From: CAXSBR01 sp964252015
Lineage (GTDB): Bacteria > Actinomycetota > Actinomycetes > Mycobacteriales > Jatrophihabitantaceae
Length of the DNA stretch: 64,000 nt
Assembly (NCBI GenBank): GCA_964252015.1
Contig: CAXULW010000003.1
Coordinates: forward strand, 141,903-205,902
Reading direction: 5' to 3'
Part shown: positions 53,589 to 62,758 of the stretch, in pieces
Layout: each line of letters starts with the position of its first letter
How positions within the stretch are numbered: the stretch's first letter is position 1
Translations under genes and position numbers: made by a program
Notes under the pieces: model-generated
Seen by the model: the letters and a program-made list of their open reading frames with translations, nothing else
What the model was told of the DNA's origin: nothing
The model's database searches: none

Positions 53589-54800
53589 GTGGCACAGGTG
53601 ATCATCGGTATCGATTCGCACAAGGGATCGCACACGACTCTGGCTCCTGATGAGAGCGAGGCGAAGCTGGGGCAGCTGCGCGTGATCGCCGCGCCGGGTC
53701 AAGTCGAGAAGTTACAGCGGTGGGCGGCATCGTGGCCTGACCGTGTCTGGGCGATCGAGGGTCCCCGGGGCCTAGGGCAACTGTTGGCGCAGCAGCGGAT
53801 CGGCGCGGGTGAGCGGGTCGTCGACGTGCAACCCAAGCTCGCTGCGCGGGTGCGGCTGCTCAACACCGGGCAGGTGAACAAGAACGATCCGAACGACGCA
53901 CGCTCGGTCGCTGTGGCCGCCCTACGCACCCACTCGGCGGTCGAGGTGGTCGCCGAAGACGAGACCGCGGTGTTGAAGCTGTGGTCGCGCCGCTACCAGG
54001 ACCTCGGCAGCCTACGGACCCAGCTGGTCTGCCGTCTGCACGCGGTGCTGTGTGACCTCGTGCCCGGCGGGTTCGCCCGCAGAATCTCTGCCACACAGGC
54101 GATCGTGGTGCTCGACTCGGTCGACGCGCACGGCGCGGTGGCGACCGCGAAGCTGGAGCTGGCTCGCGAGCTCGTCGCTGATCTGTACCGCATCGACGCC
54201 CAGCGCCTGGAGGTGAAACGACGTCTGGCCAAGGCTGTCGCCGGGACCCGCACCACGGTGACCGACATCCGCGGCGTCGGCCCGATCATCGCCGCCGCCG
54301 TGCTCGGCTACGCCGGTGACATCCGCCGCTTCGCCAACCGAGACCACTTCGCCGCCTACAACGGCACCGCACCCATCGAAGCCCCCTCGGGCAACCGCAA
54401 CGTCCACCGGCTCTCCCGGCGGGGGAACCGCCAGCTCAACCATGCCGTCCATATGGCTGCCGTCGTCCAGATCCGCAACTCTGGCACCCAGGGACGGATC
54501 TACTACGACCGCAAACGGGCCGAAGGCATGACCGGCAAGTGCGCGCTCCGCGCGCTCAAACGCAGGATCAGCGACGCCATCTACGCCCGACTCATCGCCG
54601 ACGAACGCGCCACACCCCACACCGAGCTCCAGGACCCGGGAGGGCACTCGGGGAACGACTCTGCATCCAGCGCGACCGGCTCACACCCCGAAACACCAGC
54701 TCTTCGGAGAAGCCACTCCCGGGTCACCGACCAGACTAGAACCGACCCGCCCCAAGGCACAGCCCCCACCACCAGAAAGACACCCCAGCGCATGTCTTGA
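53589..54800 (+). CDS. IS110-family transposase
   Basis: A protein of 403 residues with an N-terminal RuvC-like DEDD domain (IIGIDSHKGSH with Asp9; VWAIEGPRGLG with Glu; VDVQPKLAARVR; NKNDPNDARSVA with the last acidic residues), a coiled middle, and the C-terminal Transposase_20 region (TDIRGVGPIIAAAVLGYAG, FAAYNGTAPIEAPSGNRNVH, RRGNRQLNHAVHMAAV) holding the Ser nucleophile in APSGN-type context. It appears intact. The Ser/Thr/Pro-rich tail after about residue 345 is longer than the core needs. Confidence 0.93.
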   Translation: MAQVIIGIDSHKGSHTTLAPDESEAKLGQLRVIAAPGQVEKLQRWAASWPDRVWAIEGPRGLGQLLAQQRIGAGERVVDVQPKLAARVRLLNTGQVNKNDPNDARSVAVAALRTHSAVEVVAEDETAVLKLWSRRYQDLGSLRTQLVCRLHAVLCDLVPGGFARRISATQAIVVLDSVDAHGAVATAKLELARELVADLYRIDAQRLEVKRRLAKAVAGTRTTVTDIRGVGPIIAAAVLGYAGDIRRFANRDHFAAYNGTAPIEAPSGNRNVHRLSRRGNRQLNHAVHMAAVVQIRNSGTQGRIYYDRKRAEGMTGKCALRALKRRISDAIYARLIADERATPHTELQDPGGHSGNDSASSATGSHPETPALRRSHSRVTDQTRTDPPQGTAPTTRKTPQRMS

Positions 54801-55311
54801 CATAAACAGGCCTCGCTATGTGCGTTCAGCGGCGCAGACCGCGGGGCGCAGACGAGCCTTTATACGCCACCGCGCTGACCTAGTGCGAACCTTGGATCTC
54901 ATCCACGCACACTAATGGACGGATCATCTCGAGCTGCGTCTAGAAGAGTTTGGCGACCTCACTACTGCCAATCCCGCACCCACCGAGAACGACCTTCCCC
55001 CTCTTTCATAGGTAACCGACTATGCACCATCCCTGAACCGCCCGCGAGATCGTCTTGTGATGCCTGCGGCTTTCGCCTTTGAGCTCCCACTGTCCGCAAC
55101 TTCAAGGAACTGCGGCTGCAGATCACGCCCGTTCTTCCCCTCAAGCCCTGGCGCGGCACGCTCGCGCGTGTCCGAGGGAGCTGCGACAAAGAGCTGTGGG
55201 CGTGTAAGAAAATTAAGTTCCAAGTGAACACTGCCGCCGACGAGCAAGGCCAGGCCGGCCAGCACCGAATCCACATAGACGCTGCGCGCAATCAGCAGCA
55301 GTAATTGACCT
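54801..55311. other. Intergenic segment right of the IS element
   Basis: About 510 bases. No gene is certain. A minus-strand frame down to 55020 carries one hydrophobic, protein-like stretch (VYVDSVLAGLALLVGGSVHL) just downstream of the stop of the next gene and could be the remains of a small membrane protein, but no start or ribosome site is clear. Confidence 0.35.
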
Positions 55312-56076
55312 TCACCTGATTGAAGACGGCCACGCGAGACCGACCTTGTCTGCAAAACATACGCGTTCAGCAGTGAGCACCGTGCCCTCTGGTTCTCCTT
55401 CGTAACCGTTTCGACGTGTGTCCAGCTCGCGCCGGTTTTCATCGACGAGGTAGCGAACAAGGCGTACATAGTCCGGTCCGTCGAAGCGAAATGGCCAGGT
55501 GTCTAACCTGTGCCGCCCGACTCCCAACCTCGCAGATGCGCGCTCGATGATTCCATCTACACGCGTCCGCCCCACACGCATACCAGTCAACGCAATGAAC
55601 AGCAGCGGCGTGCTGTTTCCGTCCTTCAATTCGGCGTCCATCCAGTCCGCGGCACGGGCGAGGGCCTCCGCGTCCGAGGCGAGGTACTCGAACTCGTCGG
55701 GGTAGGAGGCACGCCAGCGAGCATGCTCGGCACGCACGCTGGCTTCCGTCTCCTGCGCATCGCGATCGGCCGCGGCCTGCACCTCGGCAGCCCGTTGTCT
55801 CCTTAGGGTCGGCACGAGGAGCACGACCAACAATGCCACCAGTCTGGCCATTACTAAGCAAACCTGGAGGACTAGCCATACTGCTCCGACCACAATCCCG
55901 ATAGTCACGACACGCGCCAAAACGGGGAAGCTGAGGCCACCCCTAAAGGACGACGAGGTCGTCCGACGCCGGCCCGAACCGGCGCTGAAAGGGCCGAGCC
56001 CCACGCCCGCGCCCCGGGTGCTTATCCCAGCGCGCAACGGGCCCAGACTGCCCCCGATCCCTATCTTCACGGCCAC
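55312..56076 (-). CDS. Membrane protein with DUF4236-like N terminus
   Basis: A product of 254 residues. The N terminus has the pattern KIGIGGSLGPLRAGISTRGAG followed by GVGLGPFSAGSG, resembling the glycine-rich DUF4236 beginning. Two membrane spans follow (VVTIGIVVGAVWLVLQVCLVM; ARLVALLVVLLVPTLRR), then a helical charged region and a C-terminal domain (ASDAEALARAADWMDAELKD and on to RLVRYLVDENRREL). Function unknown. No neighbour is clearly linked. Confidence 0.7.
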   Translation of the reverse strand: MAVKIGIGGSLGPLRAGISTRGAGVGLGPFSAGSGRRRTTSSSFRGGLSFPVLARVVTIGIVVGAVWLVLQVCLVMARLVALLVVLLVPTLRRQRAAEVQAAADRDAQETEASVRAEHARWRASYPDEFEYLASDAEALARAADWMDAELKDGNSTPLLFIALTGMRVGRTRVDGIIERASARLGVGRHRLDTWPFRFDGPDYVRLVRYLVDENRRELDTRRNGYEGEPEGTVLTAERVCFADKVGLAWPSSIR

Positions 56077-56441
56077 AGCCTATGTCCTGAGCGGGTTCCG
56101 CACACCCCGATCTGCTCGCTTCTCCGTCTGTTTCATGGTGACGTCGCGCCCTGTGGTGAAAACTGGCAATCGACCGTTTATGGGACAGCCGGCGGTCGCC
56201 GAGCGCCGGTGATCGTCGTCCTATGACAGCAAAATCGAACAGACGTCACTTCGCCCAACACGGAGTAGGCCTCTGCGAGGTCGTAGGTCAGGGTGCTGCA
56301 AGCGTCTGCCAGCGGCGCGCGGGAGCCGTCGATGGGGAGCACACCGTTAGATCACCGTCGGGGCGCAGATTGATCGGTAGGGCCGTCTGAACGTGGCAGG
56401 TCTGCCGAGGCGGTGTCGACGCTTGGGGCAGAATCTCCGGA
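56077..56441. other. Intergenic segment between divergent membrane-protein genes
   Basis: About 365 bases between the start of the minus-strand gene and the start of the plus-strand gene, so it should hold two promoters. I see no gene, repeat or clear promoter boxes in it. Confidence 0.35.
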
Positions 56442-57155
56442 GTGGTCATCTTTCTCTCGATCGTCATACCCGTCGTTGCGCTAGCTATCGGGATCGCCAG
56501 CCTTCTCTACGCGCGTAGGAACGATCGTCGGGCAATCCGCGGCGCTGATGTCAGTTGGACACTAACGCGCAGCGAGGGCACATTCGCTGTCACCAACTTC
56601 GGCCAGAACACGGCCGAGAACGTCGAGCTAATGTTGACCGTTGATGATGCGCAGCCAGAGTTCTTGACCGTACAGTCCGTGCGTCCGGGACACTCAGTGA
56701 CCTTGCGTTCTCAGGCCGCAGTGGAGGCGATCCGTATCCACGAGGACAAGGCACTTCAAGCGGTGCTCGCGTCCGCCAATCTGCGCGATACCGTCCTTCG
56801 TGCGAGAGCACGCATCGTGTGGGTTTCAGAATCCGTCAGCATGTCCCAGGAGTTAGAAGAGCACTTTGCGCTGGAGGTCGCTCGGCCCGAGGTGTCCTTC
56901 GTGGTCGAGCAACGGTACGAACAGTTTTTCTCCCTGCTCAATCAGGGTCCGCGCCGCGCGACGGACGTGCGCATGCACGAAGTCGACGGCGCCGGACCCA
57001 TGATGGACCTTGCTCGTGGCGTCGACCTGGAGCCGGGAGAACGGTGGCCGTTCAGAATGATGGGCAGCGTGAACTCGCCCATTCCCACCTACGTGCCGAT
57101 CACGTGCGCAGAGTTGCCTTGCCGGCTCCGGGTTCCGGTGCCGCCGTTGGAGTGA
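56442..57155 (+). CDS. Single-span membrane hypothetical protein
   Basis: A product of 237 residues from a GTG at 56442. An N-terminal membrane span (FLSIVIPVVALAIGIASLLYA) is followed by a basic stretch and a cytoplasmic domain of beta-strand type with two similar units (WTLTRSEGTFAVTNFGQNTA and VSFVVEQRYEQFFSLLNQGP), each like an immunoglobulin-type sheet. The repeat suggests an internal duplication. Function unknown. Confidence 0.7.
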   Translation: MVIFLSIVIPVVALAIGIASLLYARRNDRRAIRGADVSWTLTRSEGTFAVTNFGQNTAENVELMLTVDDAQPEFLTVQSVRPGHSVTLRSQAAVEAIRIHEDKALQAVLASANLRDTVLRARARIVWVSESVSMSQELEEHFALEVARPEVSFVVEQRYEQFFSLLNQGPRRATDVRMHEVDGAGPMMDLARGVDLEPGERWPFRMMGSVNSPIPTYVPITCAELPCRLRVPVPPLE

Positions 57156-57521
57156 CAGCGGCGGTCGACACGATTCGCCTGGTCGTGACTGGTCGTCACC
57201 CACTCCACGCCGTCATAAAAAGCGCATGATGCGCTCGCCATGAGAGGGTGTGCCGGGTCTCGGCCAGGGATCTCATGCCCGATATCACCAACGCTCACCA
57301 CAGACTTGGTGGGCCACGACGAGACCGATCAACCACCGCCTTGCCGGGCTCCTGGGCAAGGGTGATGCCAATGGCAACCGGGCTACCTAGCGTTCGTCTC
57401 CGAGCGGCAGCATCTCTTCAACCAGATCCAGATCAATCATCTTTGATCTCAAGGAACGGTCGGTAGGCGGGGTGTATGCGGTACCTGGCAGGCATGTTTC
57501 GCTGGGCTAGCCGACGCGAAG
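57156..57521. other. Intergenic segment between convergent genes
   Basis: About 365 bases between the ends of two convergent genes. Apart from the terminator-like hairpin at 57216-57235 no structure or gene stands out. Confidence 0.35.
57216..57235 (-). terminator. Rho-independent terminator-like hairpin
   Basis: AGCGCAT (57221-57227) and ATGCGCT (57229-57235) form an inverted repeat; on the minus strand it is followed by a T-run (TTTTT then A). It would end transcription of the minus-strand membrane-protein gene whose stop is at 57522, though it lies nearly 300 bases beyond that stop. Confidence 0.4.
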
Positions 57522-58181
57522 TTAGCAGGTCCCGTGAAAATCGCTCTTGCTGCATATTCGCGGCTTAATCGAGTACTGAATAGTAATCGCAGAAGAAGGC
57601 GCGCGGATTAGTGTTCGCGTCGTCACATCGTAGATTACTATCGAATTATTAGCCTGCCCTATCAATTCAAACCTGTGTCCACGTCGGAACGGCGAATCAC
57701 TACGTGCGCCCACCCACTCGGGTGAAATTGGGGTAGCACGTACCTGAACAATAGTAAACCCAACGGGTCCAATCGGCCGCACTGCGTCGCCTCGCCTAAC
57801 CGAATCAACGCGTTGACCCAGAAGAAACACCATCAAAAATATAAGTCCGATGAATAGTGCAATCAAGCTAATTGCCGATGTTGCGAAGAAGCTAGAGTTT
57901 TGCGCGTCCTCATCCTTTGTAAACGACACCGCCATAATACCCGCGATAAAAGATACAACCAGCGCCCCCGCCAATATTGCGCCCGCGCCCCAGCTGTTGG
58001 CTATAACATCACCATACGAGATCCCGACATCGCCTGGGCTCAGCCCCAGCTGTGCGTAATACCAGTTATAGCCGAATGACAGACCAGCATAAGTCGCGAA
58101 GCGCGAAAGCGTAACTATGATGGCCACGGTAGACGCGGCATCATGCAATGTCCCAAGCCAGTTTGATTCCGGGTTTGACAT
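57522..58181 (-). CDS. Low-G+C membrane protein
   Basis: A product of 219 residues from the ATG 58181 (open frame to 58316 rejected as unlikely). Three hydrophobic segments (GAGAILAGALVVSFIAGIMA; FFATSAISLIALFIGLIFLM and an earlier amphipathic one around LSRFATYAGLSFGYNWYY) and a C-terminal beta-rich soluble tail (FELIGQANNSIVIYDVTTRT). Many A/T-ending codons (ATAATA, TATTAT) set it apart from all neighbours and point to recent horizontal transfer. Function unknown. Confidence 0.75.
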   Translation of the reverse strand: MSNPESNWLGTLHDAASTVAIIVTLSRFATYAGLSFGYNWYYAQLGLSPGDVGISYGDVIANSWGAGAILAGALVVSFIAGIMAVSFTKDEDAQNSSFFATSAISLIALFIGLIFLMVFLLGQRVDSVRRGDAVRPIGPVGFTIVQVRATPISPEWVGARSDSPFRRGHRFELIGQANNSIVIYDVTTRTLIRAPSSAITIQYSIKPRICSKSDFHGTC

Positions 58182-58349
58182 CTTTGAATCCTTGCTCACC
58201 CGTCCCCGAGGCACGGTCTGTGTTTCAAAAGGGATTTGCCCGACAGCGGAGGATACATGACTAGGTCTTGATGTGGGCACTATGACCCACCACGTCCTCG
58301 GCCGATCCGGTCGCAACGCGCGTAGTCCGGCCTCTGCTCGGGAGGCGTT

Positions 58350-58930
58350 CGCTCCGGATTACGAGTCCCACGCCACCGGCCTCAATCGAAGGAGGTTGGC
58401 TCGCTCTTCGTCGTAGCTAGCTTGGGCGTGGTGCGCTGATCTCGCTGCTCACGATCAACGCATCGCGGACCTCGGAGCCCTTGGCGCAGACATCGCCGCC
58501 ATCGGCGTCGAACGCGGACACCGGAAAGTCCTGGGCGAGGGCGGGAAGATCGTCACCATCCACTCGCACCCAGGACCGCCCGCTGGTCGACATGGCTGTC
58601 GGCGAGCGCCTCGACGGACATATGTTCCTTGCGACGGGGCGGGGTAACGAACGGACCGGCGTTGCGCCAGCGGTCGTGCGCCGCTTCGCCCGCCGTCGGG
58701 TTGAACAATTATCAGGCGGCACACATTCGGCACGCCATCGTCAGCGCCGCCCTCGACAGCAGCGTGCCGGTGCAATGTCCACGAGGCCGCATCCCAGGCG
58801 ACCCGAGAACCACCATGCGCAATCCGCGCCAACAACCGCGCTTGCGTCTCCGTTGACAGGCACGCAATTTAAGTCGTCGCCACCTGCGTGGCCGGCGCTC
58901 AACTCGCTAACTTTCACGCTGGGCGGCGGC
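58350..58930 (+). pseudogene. Tyrosine recombinase remnant (catalytic half)
   Basis: Fragments in several plus frames follow the order of a phage-type integrase catalytic domain: ATGLNRRRLA, ALISLLTINASRTSEPL (Arg I region), GADIAAIGVERGHRKVLGE and GGKIVTIHSHP, MAVGERLDGHMFLATGRGNE, VVRRFARR then AGLNNYQAAHIRHAIVSAAL (His-x-x-Arg region, as HIRH), DPRTTMR, and finally ANNRACVSVDRHAI then VVATCVAGAQLA. Frameshifts and an internal TAA show it is dead. It marks an old integration next to the NACHT-type gene. Confidence 0.6.
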
Positions 58931-59123
58931 GGTATCCGCCGTCCACCCGGCACCGCACCGTCGATATCGAGCAGGTCTTCGGCAACGAAGCGCGATGCAG
59001 ATCGGACAGTATGTATGCGGCGCTGATTCGTATTGGAAAGCGAAGCTGCTCTCATCCGGCGGTGGGTTGCAGCACTCCCCTTTGGCCATCATTGGGCTAC
59101 TCGCCCTGATTCGGCGCGTCCGA

Positions 59124-61775
59124 CTACCAGCCCTCCGGTACTCGAGCATTCAATTTCAGCCCGAACGACTTTAGATCGGACATCAGCCATGTCAGAGCGA
59201 TTCGCGTAGCCGGGCGATCGTTGTAGACGTACAGGCCCCCACTGCCGGAAGTGAAGCCGCCGAACACCGGATTGCCATGCTGTCCTATCCACTGTGTGCG
59301 ATTGGCGAGTGCCCCAGCGTTGTCGAAGCCGGGCCACGGGTCGTCGTTCGTGATGCCGATGCGGACCGGGGAGCCGAGGGCGCCAAGATGGGATTCGATG
59401 GGGACGAACTCGTCGAGTGCTGCGATGGGCAGGATCAAATAGCTCAGACCGGGCACTGGCATCGGGTGGTTTTCACGGTCGGGGAACTCGACGGTCCCGA
59501 GGAACCCAATTCGGGTATCGGTGAGTATGCCGAGCGCCCAGTCGAACGGTGCAAACCACGTGGTCGCCCACGTCCGGTAGATCTCCAGGGCACCGCTATA
59601 GACATCGAAGACCAGCTGGCGCGTGAGCGGTTCGCTGTAGTCATCTCCTACCCACCCGCCGCCACCTCGCGGTGCGTGTGTCAGGTCGGGAATCGGCCAC
59701 GGCCTGGCCACCTGACCGTTGGTCACCGCCAGCAGGTCAGCTCGGAACCGGACCAATTCGTCGTTAGTCATCGTGAAACCGCGGCCGAAGGTAACGCGCG
59801 CAGCGCCCCGATCGAGATGCGGATCGACCTTCGACAACAGGTCAGCCACCGGGATGGGTGGGTGGCAGCTGTTGCGCGAGCCGACGATCGAGCGGCAAAC
59901 GGAGTAAAAATGCTCCGCACGCCATACCGGCGAATCCGCTGGCAGCTTGTCTGTGATCAACATGCTGTCCAGGTTGGCCGCGAGATCGTCGAAAGCGAAC
60001 GTCCAAAGCCAGCATGACTCGGCTCGCGGAGCCTTGGAGCGGAAGCCATTCCAACGTGGGTCTGGCCGGAACGGGTGCACGTCGGGAGGGAGCTCGACCA
60101 CCGGTTCGTCGCTCAAACCGACCTTCCAGGACATGACAACACCGCGGTCGCTGGCATTCACGCCGATCGTGGCCAAGTCACCGTGCCCGTTTGTGGGAAA
60201 TAGCCGGGTACCGAGATCGCCGAGACTGCTACGCACGTCGCGGTACAGCACGCCCAGACGGCGACCGGCGTCCAGCGCGGATGCCTCGGCGTTCTCCAGT
60301 CCTGGGCCGAGGAAGTTCGACACAGCATTGGTTACTGTCCAGGCGGCAGCTGCAGGGTTGGCGCGGGTCAGCGTGGCCAAGAGATGGTCGGCGACGCTCG
60401 GCGGCGCCACGGATGCGGCGAGCGCTAAGGACCAGCGCCACCGGTCGAATACTTCTGCGGTCGACGCGTCGACCGTGGTGGTGCCTTCGATGACGGCCTG
60501 GGCCGCGAACCACTGCTGGAAGATCGGCAGCGAGAACGACAAACGTTCGCCATCAGCTATCACCAGACGAGTCATGAGGGCACGGTTGACTTCACCGCGT
60601 AAGAGGCTCCGTCGTGAAACCCCTAGACCCGAGTTGGTGGATTGCACCGCGAGGTTTTTAAGGAGTGGAGCGAGAGTATCCGACACTGCGACTCCGCCGT
60701 CCAGCGGCCGCGCGAGTGCGAGTTCGACCAACTGGTTGATTATCCCGGCGTTGCCGCCGACGGTTCTCCCGCTGCGGAGCACCGATCCAGCCGCAACAGC
60801 GAAGAACGGCGTAGCCACCGCGTCGCGCACAGCGGCCGGGAGCGAGTAAAGCGATATGGGTTGCCCGGTCAGGATGCTAAGGATATGTTCCACCGACGCC
60901 GCGCTGAGCTTCGGCGGCTGGCTGACCTCCGTGGCACCGGCACCGAATGTCTCGCGTGCGGTGATCAGGACCCGAGAGCGGGGGGATCCGGCCAAGAAAA
61001 CCCTTGCTGCGTCGATCAGATCAACGGCTCGGGCGGTGTCGGTCTCGTCGAGCCCGTCGAGCACGATATCCGCACCGCGTCGTGCAGCGGACTCGGACCT
61101 GCCGACCCAATCGCTGATCGTCGCATCGAACGACCGGTCGATCGCGCGAGCGGATAACCAGACAGCGAACGGGGCATCGGCCCAATCGTGGGTTAGTTCG
61201 CGAATCGAACTGCGATGCCAACGCTCCGCAAGTTCGGACTTTCCCGATCCGAAAGGGCCAACGAGAACGTGGACCCGTCCCACGCCGACGACCGGAAGTG
61301 CCGCCGCCATCGACCCGCCAACCTGAGCGATCTGATCATCGCTAAGTTCGAAGGCCCCGAGCCGAACCGCCGTCCTGGCTTGCGATCGTCTCGACAACGT
61401 CTCGACCGCGAAGGGGTTGACGATCGCCGAACTGCCCGCGTGCTGTACGGAAGCGGCTTCGCCTCGGGCGCGCGCCCAAGCCTCGTTGCGTTCGAGTACC
61501 TCGGCGCCTGTGGCCAGACCCAGCAACGCCTTCCAGGTGTCGTTGATGAGGAACACGGCCTCGTCTGCCCGGTTGGGGCCCCAGGTTGCTAGCGCCGGGT
61601 TTGCGTCGAGCACGGCTTGCAGTTGGTCACGCTCGGCCTGCTCAGGTGCCAAGTCGAACGTTGCGCGGTCTAGCGATTTCAACCATCGTGTATAGGCACG
61701 ACGATGAATTTTCACGGGTGAACGTCGGTTCACCCGCCACCACACTCTTTGCCGGTACGAAAGTCTGCGAGCCAC
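59124..61775 (-). CDS. NACHT-type STAND NTPase, candidate defence protein
   Basis: A protein of 883 residues with no signal peptide. Residues 1-150 are helical and basic with no recognised effector domain. The NACHT ATPase follows: Walker A GPFGSGKS (173-180), FAVWLSARAID, Walker B DIVLDGLDE (about 236-244), SRVLITARET as the sensor strand, and a helical region. After about residue 480 the C-terminal 400 residues are of mixed type with many Trp and Pro (WNGFRSKAPRAESCWLWTFA, TWFAPFDWALGILTDTRIGF), likely the sensor. STAND NTPases of this plan often detect phage proteins and trigger cell death. It lies beside recombinase remnants. Confidence 0.8.
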   Translation of the reverse strand: MARRLSYRQRVWWRVNRRSPVKIHRRAYTRWLKSLDRATFDLAPEQAERDQLQAVLDANPALATWGPNRADEAVFLINDTWKALLGLATGAEVLERNEAWARARGEAASVQHAGSSAIVNPFAVETLSRRSQARTAVRLGAFELSDDQIAQVGGSMAAALPVVGVGRVHVLVGPFGSGKSELAERWHRSSIRELTHDWADAPFAVWLSARAIDRSFDATISDWVGRSESAARRGADIVLDGLDETDTARAVDLIDAARVFLAGSPRSRVLITARETFGAGATEVSQPPKLSAASVEHILSILTGQPISLYSLPAAVRDAVATPFFAVAAGSVLRSGRTVGGNAGIINQLVELALARPLDGGVAVSDTLAPLLKNLAVQSTNSGLGVSRRSLLRGEVNRALMTRLVIADGERLSFSLPIFQQWFAAQAVIEGTTTVDASTAEVFDRWRWSLALAASVAPPSVADHLLATLTRANPAAAAWTVTNAVSNFLGPGLENAEASALDAGRRLGVLYRDVRSSLGDLGTRLFPTNGHGDLATIGVNASDRGVVMSWKVGLSDEPVVELPPDVHPFRPDPRWNGFRSKAPRAESCWLWTFAFDDLAANLDSMLITDKLPADSPVWRAEHFYSVCRSIVGSRNSCHPPIPVADLLSKVDPHLDRGAARVTFGRGFTMTNDELVRFRADLLAVTNGQVARPWPIPDLTHAPRGGGGWVGDDYSEPLTRQLVFDVYSGALEIYRTWATTWFAPFDWALGILTDTRIGFLGTVEFPDRENHPMPVPGLSYLILPIAALDEFVPIESHLGALGSPVRIGITNDDPWPGFDNAGALANRTQWIGQHGNPVFGGFTSGSGGLYVYNDRPATRIALTWLMSDLKSFGLKLNARVPEGW

Positions 61776-62338
61776 GCGTCCGGCGACATTGGCGCCGGGC
61801 GCGGCTAGGTGGCCGAGGCCGGTCGCTACGGAGATGACGCACCCCCTGCTGGTCTTGTACGTCGAGAAGCCCAGGGCACCGCCCCTCGATCCCGCTTAGG
61901 GCTCGATGCTATGACCGGCGGTACGCGGGGCGACCTCTCTTGGGGGCACCAGTCTCGATCGCGCGCCGCCGCGTCACGGCGCCCGCGTTGGCGATGGCCA
62001 TGGGGTCACAAATGCTGGCGCAATACGCGGAAGCCTCACCCAGCCGCGCATATCGACAGCCGGCGATGGCCTCCTTGCAGCGATCGGCATACGCCTATTC
62101 GGCGATCTGTACGCCCCGAGGCGGGCAGGCCGGGACCGTCGCATCGCGACCGACTCCGCCCCCCTCCTTCAATCGAGCGCGGCGCGATCGGGCCGCGGGT
62201 GGCCGACACCTAGCCCGCCGCCCGCGCGGCTGACGCCCGCGGCGCCCGGAGCCCGCAGCACGCGGGTCCGGCTCCGAGTGACCGTGGATTGAAACGTCAC
62301 CGGGAATTAGAGCGACCTCAGCCCGGGTTGCCACCGAC
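61776..62338. other. Intergenic segment with a long hairpin
   Basis: About 560 bases upstream of both the NACHT gene and the F420-type oxidoreductase gene, so promoters for both should be here. No coding frame is convincing. A ten-base-pair hairpin with one bulge lies at 62246-62271. Confidence 0.4.
62246..62271. other. Ten-base-pair bulged hairpin
   Basis: CCGGA (62246-62250), bulged G, CCCGC (62252-62256), loop AGCAC, GCGGG (62262-62266), TCCGG (62267-62271). It lies 67 bases before the start of the oxidoreductase gene. It has no T-run; it may be a terminator stem or an element of the leader. Confidence 0.4.
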
Positions 62339-62731
62339 GTGACCACGACGATCCCCGACGAGCTCGCTGATCTGTTGCAGCGGCCTATCTTCGCCAGCCT
62401 CGGCACCATTCGCCCCGACGACACCGTCCAGGTCAACCCCATGTGGTTCGACTACGACGGCCAGACGCTGCGCTTCACCCACACCACCCGCCGGGCCAAG
62501 TACCGCAACCTGCAACACAACCCGTCGATGAGCCTGCTCATCACTGACCCCGACGACCCGCTGCGCTACCTTGAACTACGCGGCCGCCTGATCGAGGTCA
62601 TCGCCGACCCGCAGGGCGACTACTACGTGCACCTGGGCCGCCGCTACGGCAACCCGGACCAGCCCCCGCCACCGGACATGGCCGACCGCGTCGTGCTCGT
62701 CATGAGCGTCGACACCGTCAGCGGCCGATAG
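62339..62731 (+). CDS. PPOX-class F420-dependent oxidoreductase
   Basis: A product of 130 residues from a GTG at 62339. It is a split-barrel flavin/deazaflavin-binding protein: FASLGTIRPDDTVQVNPMWF is the typical opening, FTHTTRRAKYRNLQHNPSMS the phosphate-binding strand and helix, and YLELRGRLIEVIADPQGDYY with RRYG the central sheet. Sequences of this length and pattern in actinobacteria mostly use F420, though FMN or heme binding is possible. Convergent with the SDR gene, 27 bases apart. Confidence 0.88.
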   Translation: MTTTIPDELADLLQRPIFASLGTIRPDDTVQVNPMWFDYDGQTLRFTHTTRRAKYRNLQHNPSMSLLITDPDDPLRYLELRGRLIEVIADPQGDYYVHLGRRYGNPDQPPPPDMADRVVLVMSVDTVSGR

Positions 62732-62758
62732 ACCCCGCCTGATCGGGCTGCCCGTCGG

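Larger units (their letters stand above)
53340..54830 (+). mobile_element. IS110-family insertion sequence (ends not fixed)
   Basis: A single transposase gene flanked by about 250 bases of non-coding DNA on the left and about 30-60 on the right. IS110-family elements have no long terminal inverted repeats and make little or no target duplication, so the ends cannot be placed by eye. The element lies directly after the broken mycothiol-family gene. Confidence 0.65.
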
